64,000 nucleotides of DNA from Orientallactaga sibirica (GCA_036365145.1 JAEOAD010000001.1:101157501-101221500); one strand, 5' to 3'. Positions 1 through 11,656 are shown, counted from the stretch's first letter. A program made the numbers and translations. Notes: generated by a model from the letters alone, not told the origin.

Positions 1-524
1 GTCAGAGAAACTAAAGATTGCATTCTTTTCCTCAAACTGAGTCAACCAAAACATGCTACAAACACATTAATATGTTCAATAATGCACAGATACTACATTT
101 ACATGTACAGGTATATTTAAAAATCATAAAAACCTTACATTCTATTTTCTAGTATTTTTTCCCTCAATAGACATTATACCCATTACTGCTCAGTCTGTCT
201 GAGATTCCATTTCCTTACTCATAAAAGTGAAGATAATGTTAATCAAACTGACCTCACTGAGCTGCTAGGATGTTATATGTGGTCCTATTGTAGACAACTT
301 CTTAGCAGGGGACTGAAGGTATACAATAAACACTCGCATGTGTCAGTTACTGCTGTGATGGGCCATCATTTATTTGTATATCTCATTAGCAACTCTCTAC
401 ATTTCAAGATTTAGACCACCCTTCTTCTTTCGTGTTTGAGGCCAGGTACCAGGATTGGTCCATAGACATCTTCCAGCATGTACAAGCTGCTCATGCAGAT
501 GTCCACCATTGGCAAGAAGGAGTG
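1..524. other. Unidentified sequence left of the first LTR
   Basis: No repeat family or gene is recognised. The part from about 400 to 524, read on the minus strand, has a short open stretch ending in a stop near 411, and an AATAAA-like signal lies further along that strand near 370. It continues at 878 on the far side of the LTR insertion. It could be a decayed retrocopy or ordinary unique DNA; no protein family was recognised. Confidence 0.4.
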
Positions 525-877
525 TGTTGCAATTATGTACGCATTGCTGGCAGAAATCACCCTATCAAGAGCAGCTTGTGGGGAAAAAAAAAAAGGTTTA
601 TTTTGGCTTACAGACTCTAGGGGGAAGTGCCATGATGGCAGGAGAAAACGACGACATGAGCAGAGGGTGGACATCACCCCCTCGCCAATATCCGGTGGAC
701 AACAGCACTAGGAGACTGTGCCAAACACTGGCAAAGGGAAACAGGCTATAATGTCCATAAGCCTGCCCCCAACAATATACTGCCTCCAGGAGGCATTAAT
801 CCCCAAATTTCCATCAGTTGGGAACTAGGATTCAGAACACCTTAGTTTATGGGGGACACCCAAATCAAAGCACCACA
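525..877 (-). mobile_element. MaLR (ORR1/MT-like) solo LTR
   Basis: The plus strand begins tgttgc and ends caccaca, so the element is a TG...CA LTR read on the minus strand, 353 bp long. A perfect 5-bp target duplication, gagtg, flanks it at 520-524 and 878-882, as expected for ERVL/MaLR elements. A polyadenylation signal reads aataaacc on the minus strand near 597. It belongs to the same family as the LTRs at 13186, 16287, 37932 and 42975. No internal region remains, so it is a solo LTR. Confidence 0.85.
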
Positions 878-2550
878 GAGTGCAAGTCACAGAGGAGCAG
901 CTTGCCTGCACTGGTAAGGAGGTTTGGAAGACAGGGCTCACTCAGCTGGCATGAACATCAGTGGTTGAAGTTTCACTTGGGCTGCAAAGCACTGATCAAC
1001 ATGATAGTTCAGAAAGCTGGCAGTCACTGTGGACTCCAGGTCCAAATAATTATGCTGTAGCCAAACTCCAAGTCCGACCAAAGGCAGCCCACACTTTGAT
1101 TCTGGTCCGTTCGTGTGGTGACTCATTCAGTCTTTTTCAAGAAATCCTACATGGGCAGAAAGGAGCCAAGTAGTAATTTATTTGTAAACCACAACAAAAT
1201 CACCTTGTCACTGAAATATTGGCATTTAGAGCAAATAAAGGTAAAAATCTGTAAGGCACCTGTCTCACTTTTTATAATCTGCCAACTATTCTGCCTTTCT
1301 AAAAATTATAAACCCAAAAGTAGGAGCTTGCCCTCTTAATGCTTTTATTACATTAAATTTCTAAAATGATTCCTATCTCTAAGAGTTAAAAAAATGTATA
1401 ATATCATGGCTAGGGTTGGTAAAAACTCAGTGTGTCAAAGTAGCTAATAGAGAGGATGTTGGATATTTCCAGTACACACAAGTGATGTATGTCTAGAGTG
1501 ATGGATATGCCACTTACCCTGACTTAATCATTGCATTGTGTACATGCTGTGGAATGACATACTGTACTTCAAAAACATACAATTACTCTGTCAACTTGGA
1601 AAAATATTAATTAAAAAAAACTTTTAAGAAACAGAACATGCTTTTTAATCTGGAAGAAATGTTTGAAGTGTTACAGTTCAATCACTGTTATACAGAAAGC
1701 TTATTTTTTCCTGTTACTTCTTTTTGGAATTGCATATATTTGGCAATTATTAAGAAAATATTGGAAAATATACATGACTTCAAATGTTCTAGCACAATCT
1801 TTCAGTGTACAAAGAAGCACAGACAAAAAATACTTTATCCATCCAATCAATGGCCTACCTCTTAACTCCTTAAAATTACTTCATTGACATAAAAGCTGGA
1901 GAAAAATTCAAAACTGGCTTGATCAACCTATATTTGGCTCTCAAAACCTACCTCATCATCATTCTTTTCTTCCATTTATCTTCCTTACTTCATGTTTACA
2001 ATAACCTCCTTTCTTTTCTGCCTCATTCTAGAAATCTGTTATATATAGTCCTCCTTCCTAAACTGTGGATCATAATTCCATATGGCGTCACAATAGGTGT
2101 GGGTTATGAAAAATTTAACAACAGTAAAATGAATGCACAATGACTAAAATATAATTCAAAATCAAATGCACAAGGAAGATCAGGTGTTTCTGGAAGCTCC
2201 AACCTGAGCTGCATCATGTGACTTTGCCTCAGCCTTGGTTCTGAACACATGGTATGTATACCTCAGGTCACTCTATCCAGTGCCAGTGAATGCTGCTTAA
2301 AATATCTCCCCTCAGATGCCAGAAAGATATATAGTATGATGACAGGTTTTACAGTGTGTACAAAGTTTACTGCTTTTATAGGAGTGCAATGGTTTAATTG
2401 TAGAAAACAGTCTCTTAACACTTTCCTATTGACATTCCTCAGAATGTATTAAAGTATAACTTAGGATTGTATTGTGTGAGCATGTTTGATTTTAAAAATT
2501 GATGTTTTGATTACTAACCAATTTCATTAAAATATTCAAAAAAAATTTGG
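878..2550. other. No recognised gene or repeat
   Basis: From 878 to about 1165 the sequence continues the segment interrupted by the LTR and has a minus-strand open stretch of about 60 codons with no recognisable family. From 1165 to 2550 it is AT-rich DNA with only short chance frames. Confidence 0.5.
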
Positions 2551-2722
2551 GGCTGGAGAGATGGCCTGCAAAGCCTTAAGGACCTGATTTTGATTCACCA
2601 GTACCCACATAATGACAAACTGTATAAGGTGGCACATGAGTCTATAGTACATTTGCAATGGCTTAGAGGCCTTGGAATTCCCATTCTCTTTCTCTCTCTC
2701 ATAAACAAATAAATTAAAAAAA
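2551..2722 (+). mobile_element. t-SINE A, internally deleted
   Basis: The head ggctggagagatggc joins directly to ctgcaaagcc, so the stretch around the Pol III A box is missing. The rest of the body, a CT-rich tract and an A-rich tail ending near 2722 are present. The deletion probably makes this copy transcriptionally dead. Confidence 0.75.
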
Positions 2723-2892
2723 TTTATAAAAGAATTTTTGGCTTGGGATTAGGACAGAATTTCCAACAATTTCTAAAATGTCTCTAAAATATGCCTGTCA
2801 CTTTGTACTGTGTATTTATGCGATGTGGTATTGTCAGCACTGATGAATATAAGATATATATAATAATTCATTCTGAAAAAAATGTGTTTTGG

Positions 2893-3014
2893 CATTCATG
2901 GTAGGGTCTTGCTGTAGCCCAGGATGACCTGGAATTCACTATGTAGTCTCAGGGTGGCCTTGAACTCCTGCCTCTGCCTCCTGAATGCTGAAAGCATGTA
3001 CCACATGCCTGGCA
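2893..3014 (-). mobile_element. B1 SINE, antisense, degraded
   Basis: The antisense B1 signature is visible: tagggtcttgctgtagccc, gacctggaattcactatgta, then ggtggccttgaactcctg. The 3' half is eroded and lacks the usual gggattaaagg. Confidence 0.75.
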
Positions 3015-3153
3015 ATTCTGAAAAGTTTTGAAGATGTTCTACACCAAGTGTCAAATATGCAGCCAATGTTTGATTCTATATATAAGTAAACAAACACACC
3101 CAAGCCATTAGTAGGCAATTTTATATCTTCTATCAATGGTAAAAATATGTGTA

Positions 3154-3431
3154 GGGCTGGAGAGATGGCTTAGGGGTTAAGGCGCCTGCCTCCTAAACCT
3201 AAGAACACTGGTTCCAATCTCCAGTGGTTCCAATCTCCAGGTCCTACATTTAGCCAGATGCAAAGTGGAGCAAGGGCTCAATGCCGCACTTGACCACAAG
3301 GGGGCACACACATCTGCATTTTGTTCACAGCAGCTGAGACATTGCTGGGGTGCCCATCTCTGTCTTCCTATCTCTCTCTCTCTCTCTGTCTCTCTCTGTG
3401 TCTCTCTCCAAAAAAATAATAAAAAATAAAT
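3154..3431 (+). mobile_element. t-SINE B with duplicated B-box segment
   Basis: A perfect 13-bp target duplication, aaaaatatgtgta, lies at 3141-3153 and 3432-3444. The segment ggttccaatctccag occurs twice in tandem near 3210-3240. The body has gaccacaagggggcacacac and cagcagctgagacattg, followed by a CT/GT tract and an A-rich tail. The intact duplication indicates a fairly recent L1-mediated insertion. Confidence 0.9.
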
Positions 3432-3444
3432 AAAAATATGTGTA

Positions 3445-4282
3445 TATCAAGTAATTGTTTTAAAATAAATTTATTTTATGGGTTATTATTAGTAAATATT
3501 TTATTTATATACCTATTTTATATACCCAAATTCCCAGAGTTTCATTAAAAGGAGTTATGAATAGAAAAAGTTTAAGAAGCCCTGATAAATAGATTTTAAC
3601 TTGAAAAAGACATCATTGTAACTGTTGTTTAGTCAAAAAGCTTTTATAATTATTGGGATATATTTTATGATGTACCACTCTAAAACAAAACACAGTAAGT
3701 AGTACATTTCAAAAGGATTTCCTCATTTATTCTTCTAAAGACAAACTAAACAGCTAAACTTACTACTTTGAGATCCAATACCTGATGGATTTTTTTTAGA
3801 AAGAGGAAATGCTATGAGACATTTCTCAATAAGTTCCATTGCCTCATATTTTTAGTTTTACATTCATGTTAATTTTATGTCTTTTTTATGATGATTTGAT
3901 ATATTATGGTACATTACAATTACCTCAATAAAAGTGATACACCAAAAAACCAATGATATAAGCAATTGTAAATAAGATAGTACTATGTAAACTAAAGGCT
4001 TTATTATTGGGAAACATAAAAACTTAGATATCAATACAATATTCTACAGATTTTACTTAAGTAGATTCATAGGATATTAAGTATTCATGATAAATACCAT
4101 TGCTTTCAGCTTACAGATGCATATTATATTAATATTTTATGGTCACTTTCTCTTCCTCACATCCTAATGGCATTCATTCCTTATACATTATTATACATTT
4201 TCCTGAGCTTGAATTTACTGATTATATTCCAAGTTTATTATGTTAAATATCATTTAAAAGTTACAGTTTATTTTTTTTGTTT
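3445..4282. other. AT-rich unique sequence
   Basis: No gene, RNA or repeat recognised. The composition is strongly AT-rich, with no open frame of note. Confidence 0.5.
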
Positions 4283-4634
4283 CTGTCTGTGGCATTCATG
4301 CATGTTCTTATGTATGTGAGCCCACCTGTGTGTGAATGTGCATGCATCTGTTTGTGTATGTGGAGGCCAGAGGACAACCTTGAGTGTTTTCAGGCACAAC
4401 ACACTGTCCACATGTTTTTGAGATAAGGGCTCTCATTGGAGATCACCAGTTATGCTAGACTAGCTGCCCAGTAAGCTCCAGGAATCAATTTATTTCTACC
4501 TGCCCAGAGCTGGATTATAAATTACAGACACACACTACCACACCTAGCACTTTTAACATGGGATCTGGAGATGGAGATCAGGTCCTTATACTCACAAGTT
4601 ATGCACTTTACTGACTGAGCTATCTCGCCATCCC
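4283..4634 (-). mobile_element. B4 SINE, antisense
   Basis: The B4 antisense order is present: a GT-rich start, ggaggccagaggacaacctt, then gggctctcattggagatcac, and finally actgactgagctatctcgcc, the reverse complement of the tRNA-like head. About 350 bp long and moderately diverged. Confidence 0.8.
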
Positions 4635-4650
4635 CTACATTCTGTATTTT

Positions 4651-4860
4651 TTTAAATAGTTTATTTAGTTTCAAGGAGAGAGAGAGAGAGACAGAGAGAG
4701 AGAGAGAATGGACATATCAGGGCCTCACTACTCCAAACAAACTCTAGACGCATGTACTATTTTATACATCTAGCTTTAATGTGGGCACTGAAGAATCCAA
4801 CTAAAGGCCGTCAGTTTTTGTAAGCAAATACCTTTAACCACTGAACCATCTCTTCAACCC
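4651..4860 (-). mobile_element. t-SINE A, antisense
   Basis: A T-rich start and a GA repeat are followed by the body and the head-complement aaccactgaaccatctcttc. A 16-bp target duplication with one mismatch, ctacattctgtatttt, lies at 4635-4650 and 4861-4876, beginning at the end of the B4. Confidence 0.85.
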
Positions 4861-4876
4861 CTACATTGTGTATTTT

Positions 4877-5339
4877 AAGATATCATTAAATATCTCTAAA
4901 CCAGCGCATCTCTATATTTGTGGGATAAGAGCTCTAAATACTACATTTCTTCTTTTGGATGTCTGTTAAATTCCGTCAGTCAGGAATACTAGGTTAAAAG
5001 CAGAAGGTGGAAAAGGGGAGATTTGTCTGTTATTTTCTCTTGCTTCCTGCTCATATCCTTCCAGCCTCACTCCAGCAATGCCCTTCACCAAGCAGTCTCG
5101 GCCTCTAGTAATTGTGGTTCTCCAAATATCCTTTTCCTCCTTCAGAGGTGCTAGCTTTTATTGAGAGGTCACTCATCCCCAGAGGTATAAAACAAAATTC
5201 CTTAGTATCTAACATTTGATCTTGTTAGATGTTGACACAGGATTTTAGGTCCAGGAAGACATTGAATTGTATAAAGATTCAGGAGATCCCAGACCCATGA
5301 ACCCCAACTTTTTGGTCCTTTTCCATTGAAAATTGAATT
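4877..5339. other. No recognised feature
   Basis: Mixed-composition sequence with no recognised repeat, gene or RNA. The pyrimidine-rich part around 5030-5160 could be old L1 antisense sequence, but this is not supported well enough to call. Confidence 0.4.
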
Positions 5340-5890
5340 GAAAATGTGGACTCAGAGAAGGGTAATATCGATTATAATGTTTATTTTAGGGAGAATTGGG
5401 ATCCAGAGGGAAGTCTAGCAGGGCAGCACAAGCCAAAAGATCCCTCTCCCATAGAGGGACAAAGAAGAATAAGATGTATTAAAGGACTCGTAGCTTAATG
5501 AGAGATCACACATTAGCAAAACAAGAAAGCACCAAAAAACAAGGCAGGAAAGCGCACAGACAAAAAGAAATCCACCTCTTCCCAGCCAAGACGTATCCAG
5601 AGAGATTTATACACATGGTTAGGTTCCTTCATATGGTTCAAACATCCAGTCAGGAAAAGCTTCATCATCAGACTCAGGTGTGTAAAGGGAGGTTTTATTG
5701 GTTGGTAGACTCAAGAAGCTGACCCAGGAGGAGTCAGCTCACAGATGTGCTAAGCCTCAGAAACCATTTAACAAAAGGCAGGATGTTGTCACTGCAGTTG
5801 TTGCTTGTAGCCATCTTGGATAAGGCTGGGACAGACACAGGTTGTAATTCTGCCAGGCAAGATGGCATCTCCTGGAGCTTTGGTCCCTGA
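5340..5890 (-). mobile_element. Candidate ERV LTR, antisense
   Basis: On the minus strand an AATAAA-type signal lies near 5380 and another (ccaataaaacctcc) near 5690-5705. The stretch gactcaagaagctgacccag resembles the part around 45750 (gactcaagaggctggctcag), which suggests a shared LTR family. Exact ends and a target duplication were not found, and two LTRs could be merged here. Confidence 0.45.
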
Positions 5891-7170
5891 CTACTTATTT
5901 AAAAAAATGATACCTTTCTCCTATTCTGTATCAATGTCAAAAGCATCCAAGTTATGCCTCTTGCTCAGTGTGTGTAGGCTATTAAATGCAGTTACAGTGT
6001 GTCCCTTCTTAAAATCTCTGTTCTTCAAGACACCATTTCTAAAGTTTTCTATATCTCTAAAATGCCCCCTTTGTGCCCAAAGTCTCAATATGGCAGCTCT
6101 GTGTACCTTAGTGTTCTGTTTATGATCTCTCAACTTGAACAACTCCATATGCCTCTTAAAATACTAAATTCTTTCTTTTGCATAGGTGCTATGATTTATA
6201 TGTCCTGAGTCTGATACTACATTGTACCAAATATAGTCCCAGAAAAACAAACCTCAAAAATGAGATTAATGAATCAGTCCACTTGAATCTTTGGCCTTAA
6301 ACAATGTACTGAACTTCTTGCCAATTTAAAAGTGAGAAATCAGTAATTCTTGACATGCTGGGAATTGTGATTAATTAAATTGTCACCTGTGGCTGATTGT
6401 GATAAAAGGTCTAAAGACACTTGTGGAACCAAGATTCAGCTATAGATGCAAATGAGATAGAATGTCTTGCTTACTTTTCTGAACAGCATGCAAAATGGAA
6501 GGGACAAGCTCAAGGCTTTACAGTCTTTGCTCCATTAACAAAGGAAGGGATTTTCCATAAGTTCCTAAAAGAACCTTTTATTTCAGTGAAAAATCACATT
6601 CAGAATTTAACAGATGAATTCACAGACTTTTAGAAGTTGACAGCCCAAGAGAGAAGTATAAAAGTGTGACTATCATCTCTTGCTACTTTTTATTTTTATA
6701 AATACTTGTATATCTTCTGCTCACTAACTTCAGAGTAAGCAAAATCTTACAACATATTAACTCCATCCATTTTGCTTTATGAAAGACAATGTTTTCTGGG
6801 AGTATATACAGGGATGGTAGGAAACATAATGGTTATTCATACATTTGTGTGGAAGATTGATGGAATGCCCAGAGACCCTCTCAGCCTCTCTAGGAAGCAG
6901 ATAATGTGCCCATTGTATGTGACCTGAGGTATCAGATTGGAACATTTGTGGACAGTGGTTACAGTAGATTGGACAGTGGATCCCTCATGGATGTGCTGTA
7001 GGTTACAGCCCTGAAGTTAATGCTTATTTGTCAGTTCTCCTTACTGTTGTTGGTCCACTGATGCACGGAGGTGTTTCCAGTGTCCACAATTGTCACCTGG
7101 ATCTATGGCTACACTGGACTTAACTGTCTGCTATAGATTCTAGCAGACATATTGAAAATGATTTAATTTT
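5891..7170. other. No recognised gene or repeat
   Basis: Unique-looking DNA. An open stretch of about 70 codons runs on the plus strand from 6421 to 6633, starting at a non-ATG codon. Nothing in it matches a family I know, and there are no splice or promoter cues around it. Confidence 0.45.
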
Positions 7171-7352
7171 AGGGATGGAGGGATTGATCAGGGGTTAAGG
7201 TGCTTGCCCACAAAGCCTAATGACCCAAGTTCAATTCCCCAGTACCCACATGGTGTGTGCATCTGGAGTCTGTTTGCAGTGGATGGAGTCACTGGTATGC
7301 CTATTCTCTCAGCCTCTCTTCTCTCTCTGCTTGCAAATAAATAAATATTAAA
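7171..7352 (+). mobile_element. t-SINE A, diverged
   Basis: The body ggggttaaggtgcttgccc, a B-box-like caagttcaattcccc, the CT tract and the tail gcaaataaataaatatt are all present. The head is mutated to gggatggagggattg. Confidence 0.8.
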
Positions 7353-7431
7353 AAGTGAATTAATGTTTTATTCCTGAAAATAATGATGTTGGTGGGTCTT
7401 AGAATTGTTTTCTAGATTTAGTAAAACTATA

Positions 7432-7473
7432 TTCTCAAAGCCTGACAGCCCAGATTTGATTCCCCAGTTCCCA
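7432..7473 (+). mobile_element. 5' part of a t-SINE A, cut by an L1 tail
   Basis: A short B-box region (gatttgattccccag) stands here, and the matching 3' half resumes at 7717 after an L1 3' end. The fragment is short, so the assignment is moderate. Confidence 0.5.
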
Positions 7474-7716
7474 AATAAAAATAGACCTAAAATGGACTCA
7501 ACATGGCTCAGGAAAATTCGTGGAAGAGGGGGCAGAAAGATTGTTAGAGCCATGAGTTGGGTCATTATACACAGAGCCATTGCCTCTCCTGCATAACTGA
7601 TGACTACCCCCATAAGGCAAGACCTACATTACCCATGGGGGGGAAGACAGGGAGAAGGCTAACGGCGGTATCACCATGGCTGTATACATAACTAATAAAA
7701 ATATATTTTAAAAAAC
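7474..7716 (+). mobile_element. L1 3' UTR end
   Basis: It aligns by eye with the L1 tails near 37445 and 61780. Shared blocks are ggctcaggaaaattcgtgga, gcagaaagattgttagagcc, cataactgatgactaccccc and a final aataaaaatat tail. Severely 5'-truncated, as is usual for L1 insertions. Confidence 0.75.
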
Positions 7717-7850
7717 AGATGCACAATGTGGCACATGCATGTTGAGTTCCTTTACAGTGGTTGGAGTCTCTGGCACACCCATTCTCTTCCTTTACTTCTC
7801 TATCTCTTTCTCCTTCAAATAAATAAATAAAACATTTAAAAAAATAAAAA
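7717..7850 (+). mobile_element. 3' part of the interrupted t-SINE A
   Basis: Starts agatgcacaatgtggcac and continues through the usual body, CT-rich tract and caaataaataaataa tail. It lacks a head, which matches the fragment at 7432 across the L1 tail. Confidence 0.65.
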
Positions 7851-8065
7851 TAACATATATCTTTCCTACCTTGAAGTATTAATTCCAATATTAAGTGAAA
7901 CAATGACAGGAAAATTCCACTAAATAAAAGGAGAACTATACAAACTATATTGTTTTTCACTAGAATTTAACTCATGCTAGCATATAGGGCACCTTTATTA
8001 AATTGAATGGAATTATTTAGTATAGTTAAAGGCCCCTGAGAGAACAGAATATATTAAATCAAAAC

Positions 8066-8198
8066 TCCAAAGCACACACCTTTAATCCCAACACTTGGGA
8101 GGCAGAAGTAGGAGGATCACAGTGAGTTCAAGACCAGCCTGAGACTATATAGTGAATTTCAGATCCACCTGAGCTAGGATGAGATTTTTACCTCAAGA
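8066..8198 (+). mobile_element. B1 SINE, sense, 5'-truncated
   Basis: Sense B1 blocks are visible: cacacctttaatcccaacac, gggaggcagaagtaggagga and agaccagcctgagactatat. The end is degraded. Confidence 0.8.
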
Positions 8199-9530
8199 AA
8201 GTCCAAAGTTTATCATTTATGGTTCATCTCTTTATCAAACAAAGTACAATCTTTAGAAAATATATTCTGAACACTTAAATTGCCAAGGCAATATCCAAAC
8301 TGGGTATTTTATTTCTAAGGACCACATGCCCCTAAGGAAAAATGATTATTCTGCACCTGAGACACTAGAAAAAGAAAATAAAAGGAAATAGATATTAAAA
8401 GCAAGTCTCAAAATAAGAACATCAACCAAGAGAAATGCAGGTAGCAATGAGATAGATCCTTACAGATTCCTCACCTATACAACAATCTCTTCATAAGAGA
8501 TATAAAGTAAAAGGCTTCTTCAAAGTCCTGGGAAAAAAAAAAGACTCCATGTATGGTCCCATAGAAAGTACACCTGCCTCAAGACTCTAACATTCCACAG
8601 CAACACTTCTCTTGGACATAAATGCATTCATATGCTCACCACAAGACCACAAGAAAATATTTGGAATATCAGTACTTACAGTTATCCAAGCCAGCAGCAA
8701 TTGAAAACATCTATTATAAGAGAGATATTGCACTGTGTTTGTGAGGGCTGCACATGAGTGTTCAGGTGTGTATGTATGGAGAGAATGAGATTGGCAAAAC
8801 ACAACCATATAACAACATGGAAAACTCACAAACATAATGTCAACAGAAAAACACAACTTGGCAAAATATAATAGATGCTATATGATATCAACCATGTAAA
8901 TAAAAGTAAAATGATTTATGTTGTTAGATGCCATAATACTGATGATTCTTGTCTATGGAAAATTGCTTAAAAGAAGCAATGGGGGCCACTATTGGATTAT
9001 AGTAATGTTCTATTACTTGATAAATTTTATTTATTTTTTTATCTATAATCTATGTATTTTAAGTACATGACACTTAAATTCAAAGGCTTCAACAGAAAAT
9101 TAGATTCCCAGAACCCTCCCTGCCCTTAGAGCTATAATTTATTCACTAAAATACTTATGAACTATTTTCAAGAACAAGTCCTTTGTTTGAATCAAAGATG
9201 TAAAGAAAGAATTGCGGGGGGGGGGGAACCTCAGCAGGTTTGGAAGACTCTGTGTCAGAAGGCCTGAGGAAGTACTTGCTACCTGATTTTTGTCATATTC
9301 TCCACCTGAGATTTAGGTACTTAATCTTTAAAATGAAAATCTCCTCACATAATGTGATATACAGACACACCAAAACAATGTGGCTATGGGAATAAGAAAA
9401 CAGGAACAGCTAGTTCTTTTGAAGGCTGATCTTTGTACTTCCTGGAAGTTACATTAATTGAGGAGGTATTTACTATGTATCCCAAAATAAAATGAGGTCC
9501 ATGAAATAACGATGCTGAAGGGTATATTAG
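8199..9530. other. No recognised gene or repeat
   Basis: AT-rich sequence with a run of ten G near 9216-9225. The stretch 8400-8900 has the A-rich look of old L1 DNA, but I could not match it to a defined part of L1. Confidence 0.4.
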
Positions 9531-9574
9531 TTGCTTTTGTCCACCACTCTGATAAAAATACTTGACAGAATCTT
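9531..9574 (-). mobile_element. MaLR LTR fragment
   Basis: The short stretch ttagttgcttttgtccacca followed by aaaatacttgacag matches the antisense start of older MaLR LTRs such as the one at 23069. It is cut off by the following L1 tail. Confidence 0.4.
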
Positions 9575-9746
9575 TCTGCCCTCACAGCTCATAACCCACA
9601 ACCTCATGGTGAATACCAGAAATCTCACTGAGGAAGGGCCCTCAGAGGAATGGGGAGCAGGGAGGAGGGAAAGGATTGTACTAACATATTATTCTTCCAT
9701 ACAAAGCTTCTATCTAACAAAAATAAATAAATAAAATCATAAAATT
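9575..9746 (+). mobile_element. L1 3' UTR end
   Basis: Same order of blocks as the L1 tail near 37570: cataacccacaacctc, a ggaagggccctcagagg block, ggagcagggaggaggg, then a tail of aaaataaataaataaa. Confidence 0.65.
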
Positions 9747-9756
9747 ACCCAACAGA

Positions 9757-10107
9757 AGGGCTGAGGAGATAGCTCAGTCAGTAAATTGCTTTCTCCCAAG
9801 CACGAGGACCAGAGTTCGATTCCCAGGACCCATGTAAAAATATCCAAGTGTAGTGGCACTTGATTGCCATCTCAGCTCAGGGGAGGTGGAGATAGGCAGT
9901 CCCTGGGGTTACTAACCAGCCAGCGGAGTCTATGTGGTGGAATGCAGAGCAGTGAGAGGCCCTGTCTCTAAGGTAAAGGTGGTGAGCTCCTAAGGAAGGC
10001 CGTGCCTGAGGCGATCCTTTGGTCTCCACATACACATGCTCCTGCAGCTGTGTACATCCCCCACAAACACAAACACACATGCACATGCACACAAAACAAT
10101 GCCTGTA
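9757..10107 (+). mobile_element. B4 SINE, sense
   Basis: Complete order for a B4: tRNA-like head ggctgaggagatagctcagt, B-box cagagttcgattcccag, a B1-like middle (gtgtagtggcacttgattgc, aggtggagataggcagt), and a CA-rich 3' end. About 350 bp. Confidence 0.85.
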
Positions 10108-10111
10108 AGAA

Positions 10112-10418
10112 GCAGATTAAGGAAGTGATGATTTATTTTGGCTCATGCTCTGAGAGGGTGTGGTCCATCATTGTGGGGAAGCCATGGCAGCGTAAGCAGT
10201 TCGAGGCTGTGCTGGCAGGAACTTGTTCACATCTGAGTGGATCAGGATGCTGAGATCTTGTTATAAACCTCAAGGTTTTCCCAAGAAGTGACTCACTTTT
10301 GCCAGGTAATCTCTACCTCTGAAAGGTTCCACAGCCTTGCAAAACAGTGCCATCAGCTAGGGACAAAATGTTCAAGCACATGGGTGTGTGAGGGAGATTT
10401 CACATTCAAACCACAACA
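10112..10418 (-). mobile_element. Older MaLR LTR, antisense
   Basis: Contains gatttattttggctcatg with the polyadenylation signal on the minus strand, then ttataaacctcaagg, ctgaaaggttccacagcc and an end at cattcaaaccacaaca. The opening TG is obscured by the neighbouring B4 end. Confidence 0.7.
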
Positions 10419-11075
10419 AAAGATAATTCGAAGTATGTGAGAAAAATGGTGGTCTTGATTAATCCTCTGACAAGTAAGTAACTTTCTTTTACAAGTAGTC
10501 AGCTGAGAACATAGGCTCCAAAGAACACTGATGCCTCCGAGCATTCATCATTATCAACAAATACTAGCAAGGCCTTTCTTTACAGGCACCATCTTATTTG
10601 ATTCTCACACCAACACATGTAAGTTCAATTTCCCAACCTGACACACACTCCTTCCATCTATCTCACACACTTGTCTTCTTTCTCATCATAGGACTCTTAT
10701 CGGTACTGTTGTATGCAAATTTCCAGAGCCACCTCTCTTTACCAACCCCAGGAGGAATTACCAAATCGGTACTCACTTGACACATTAAGACTCATTACCG
10801 CTTTCTCCTATGCACAACCAAGAAACATAGATCACCTCTGTTGTTTGTCTTACATGTCTAAATACTTATTCAACACAGCTTTCAAGACTCTCTGTAGTTC
10901 GTGGGTTCCATGACTATGACTATTTTCATTTCCCTTGGAGCTGCTTCAGCTAGTCAAACCCATAGAAAATTTCCTCCTGTAATAATACATTTTATAAAAA
11001 AAAAAAAAAAACCTTCATTTTCAGTGGATGTGAGCTATCTATAGAATTGTCCCTGTGTCATGTGTGTGTGTAATA
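10419..11075. other. No recognised feature
   Basis: Unique-looking sequence with a run of 15 A at 10997-11011. No gene or repeat recognised. Confidence 0.45.
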
Positions 11076-11398
11076 TACATGGTGTGGTGTAGGCATGTGT
11101 GCATGCAGATGTACATGTCCCATGCACATGTACGGAGGCCAGAGGAGAACATCAGGTGTCTTCCTGATCTCTCATTCATGTACTTCCTTAAGCCAGAGAC
11201 TCTTTCTGTGTGCACACAGCTGCTATTTGCATAAGCCTGACATTCTCTGATCCTTGCTCCTCACAGGACTGGGGTTACAGATTGTGTTGTCAAGCTGTTT
11301 TATCAGGATGCTGGGGAATTGAACTGAGATGGGTTCAGGAGTTCATGCTTCAGTTTCAAGTGCTCTTAACCACGGAGCCATCTCCCCACACTGTCTAC
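11076..11398 (-). mobile_element. B4 SINE, antisense, diverged
   Basis: GT-rich start, then ggaggccagaggagaacatc and near the end gctcttaaccacggagccat followed by ctccccaca. The middle is eroded. Confidence 0.75.
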
Positions 11399-11450
11399 TT
11401 TTTAAAAGTAGTTCGAATGGAGTCACACATAGATCCTATATAATTCTTTT

Positions 11451-11622
11451 CAATTTTAAAAATATTTATTAGCTAAAGAGTAAATCAAAGAATGCCAGGG
11501 CCTACTGCCACCACAAACTCCAAATGCATATGCCACTTTGGTGTGGGCATTGGGGAATTGAACCTGGGTCATAAGGCTTTGCTAAAAAGCATCTTTAACC
11601 ACTGAGAAATCTCTCCAACCCC
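11451..11622 (-). mobile_element. t-SINE A, antisense
   Basis: Body gccagggcctactgccacca, attgaacctgggtcataagg and head-complement taaccactgagaaatctctc. The flanks agatcctata (from 11431) and agatcctcta (from 11623) look like a worn target duplication. Confidence 0.85.
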
Positions 11623-11656
11623 AGATCCTCTATACTTTTAAAAACCCTATAGTCCA

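Noticed and set aside
6421..6633. Possible small gene of 70 codons
   Set aside because: The residue composition looks protein-like, but it begins at a non-ATG codon and has no splice, promoter or family evidence. A protein search would decide.
9216..9225. Ten-G run as a G-quadruplex
   Set aside because: A single G tract without neighbouring tracts is weak evidence.
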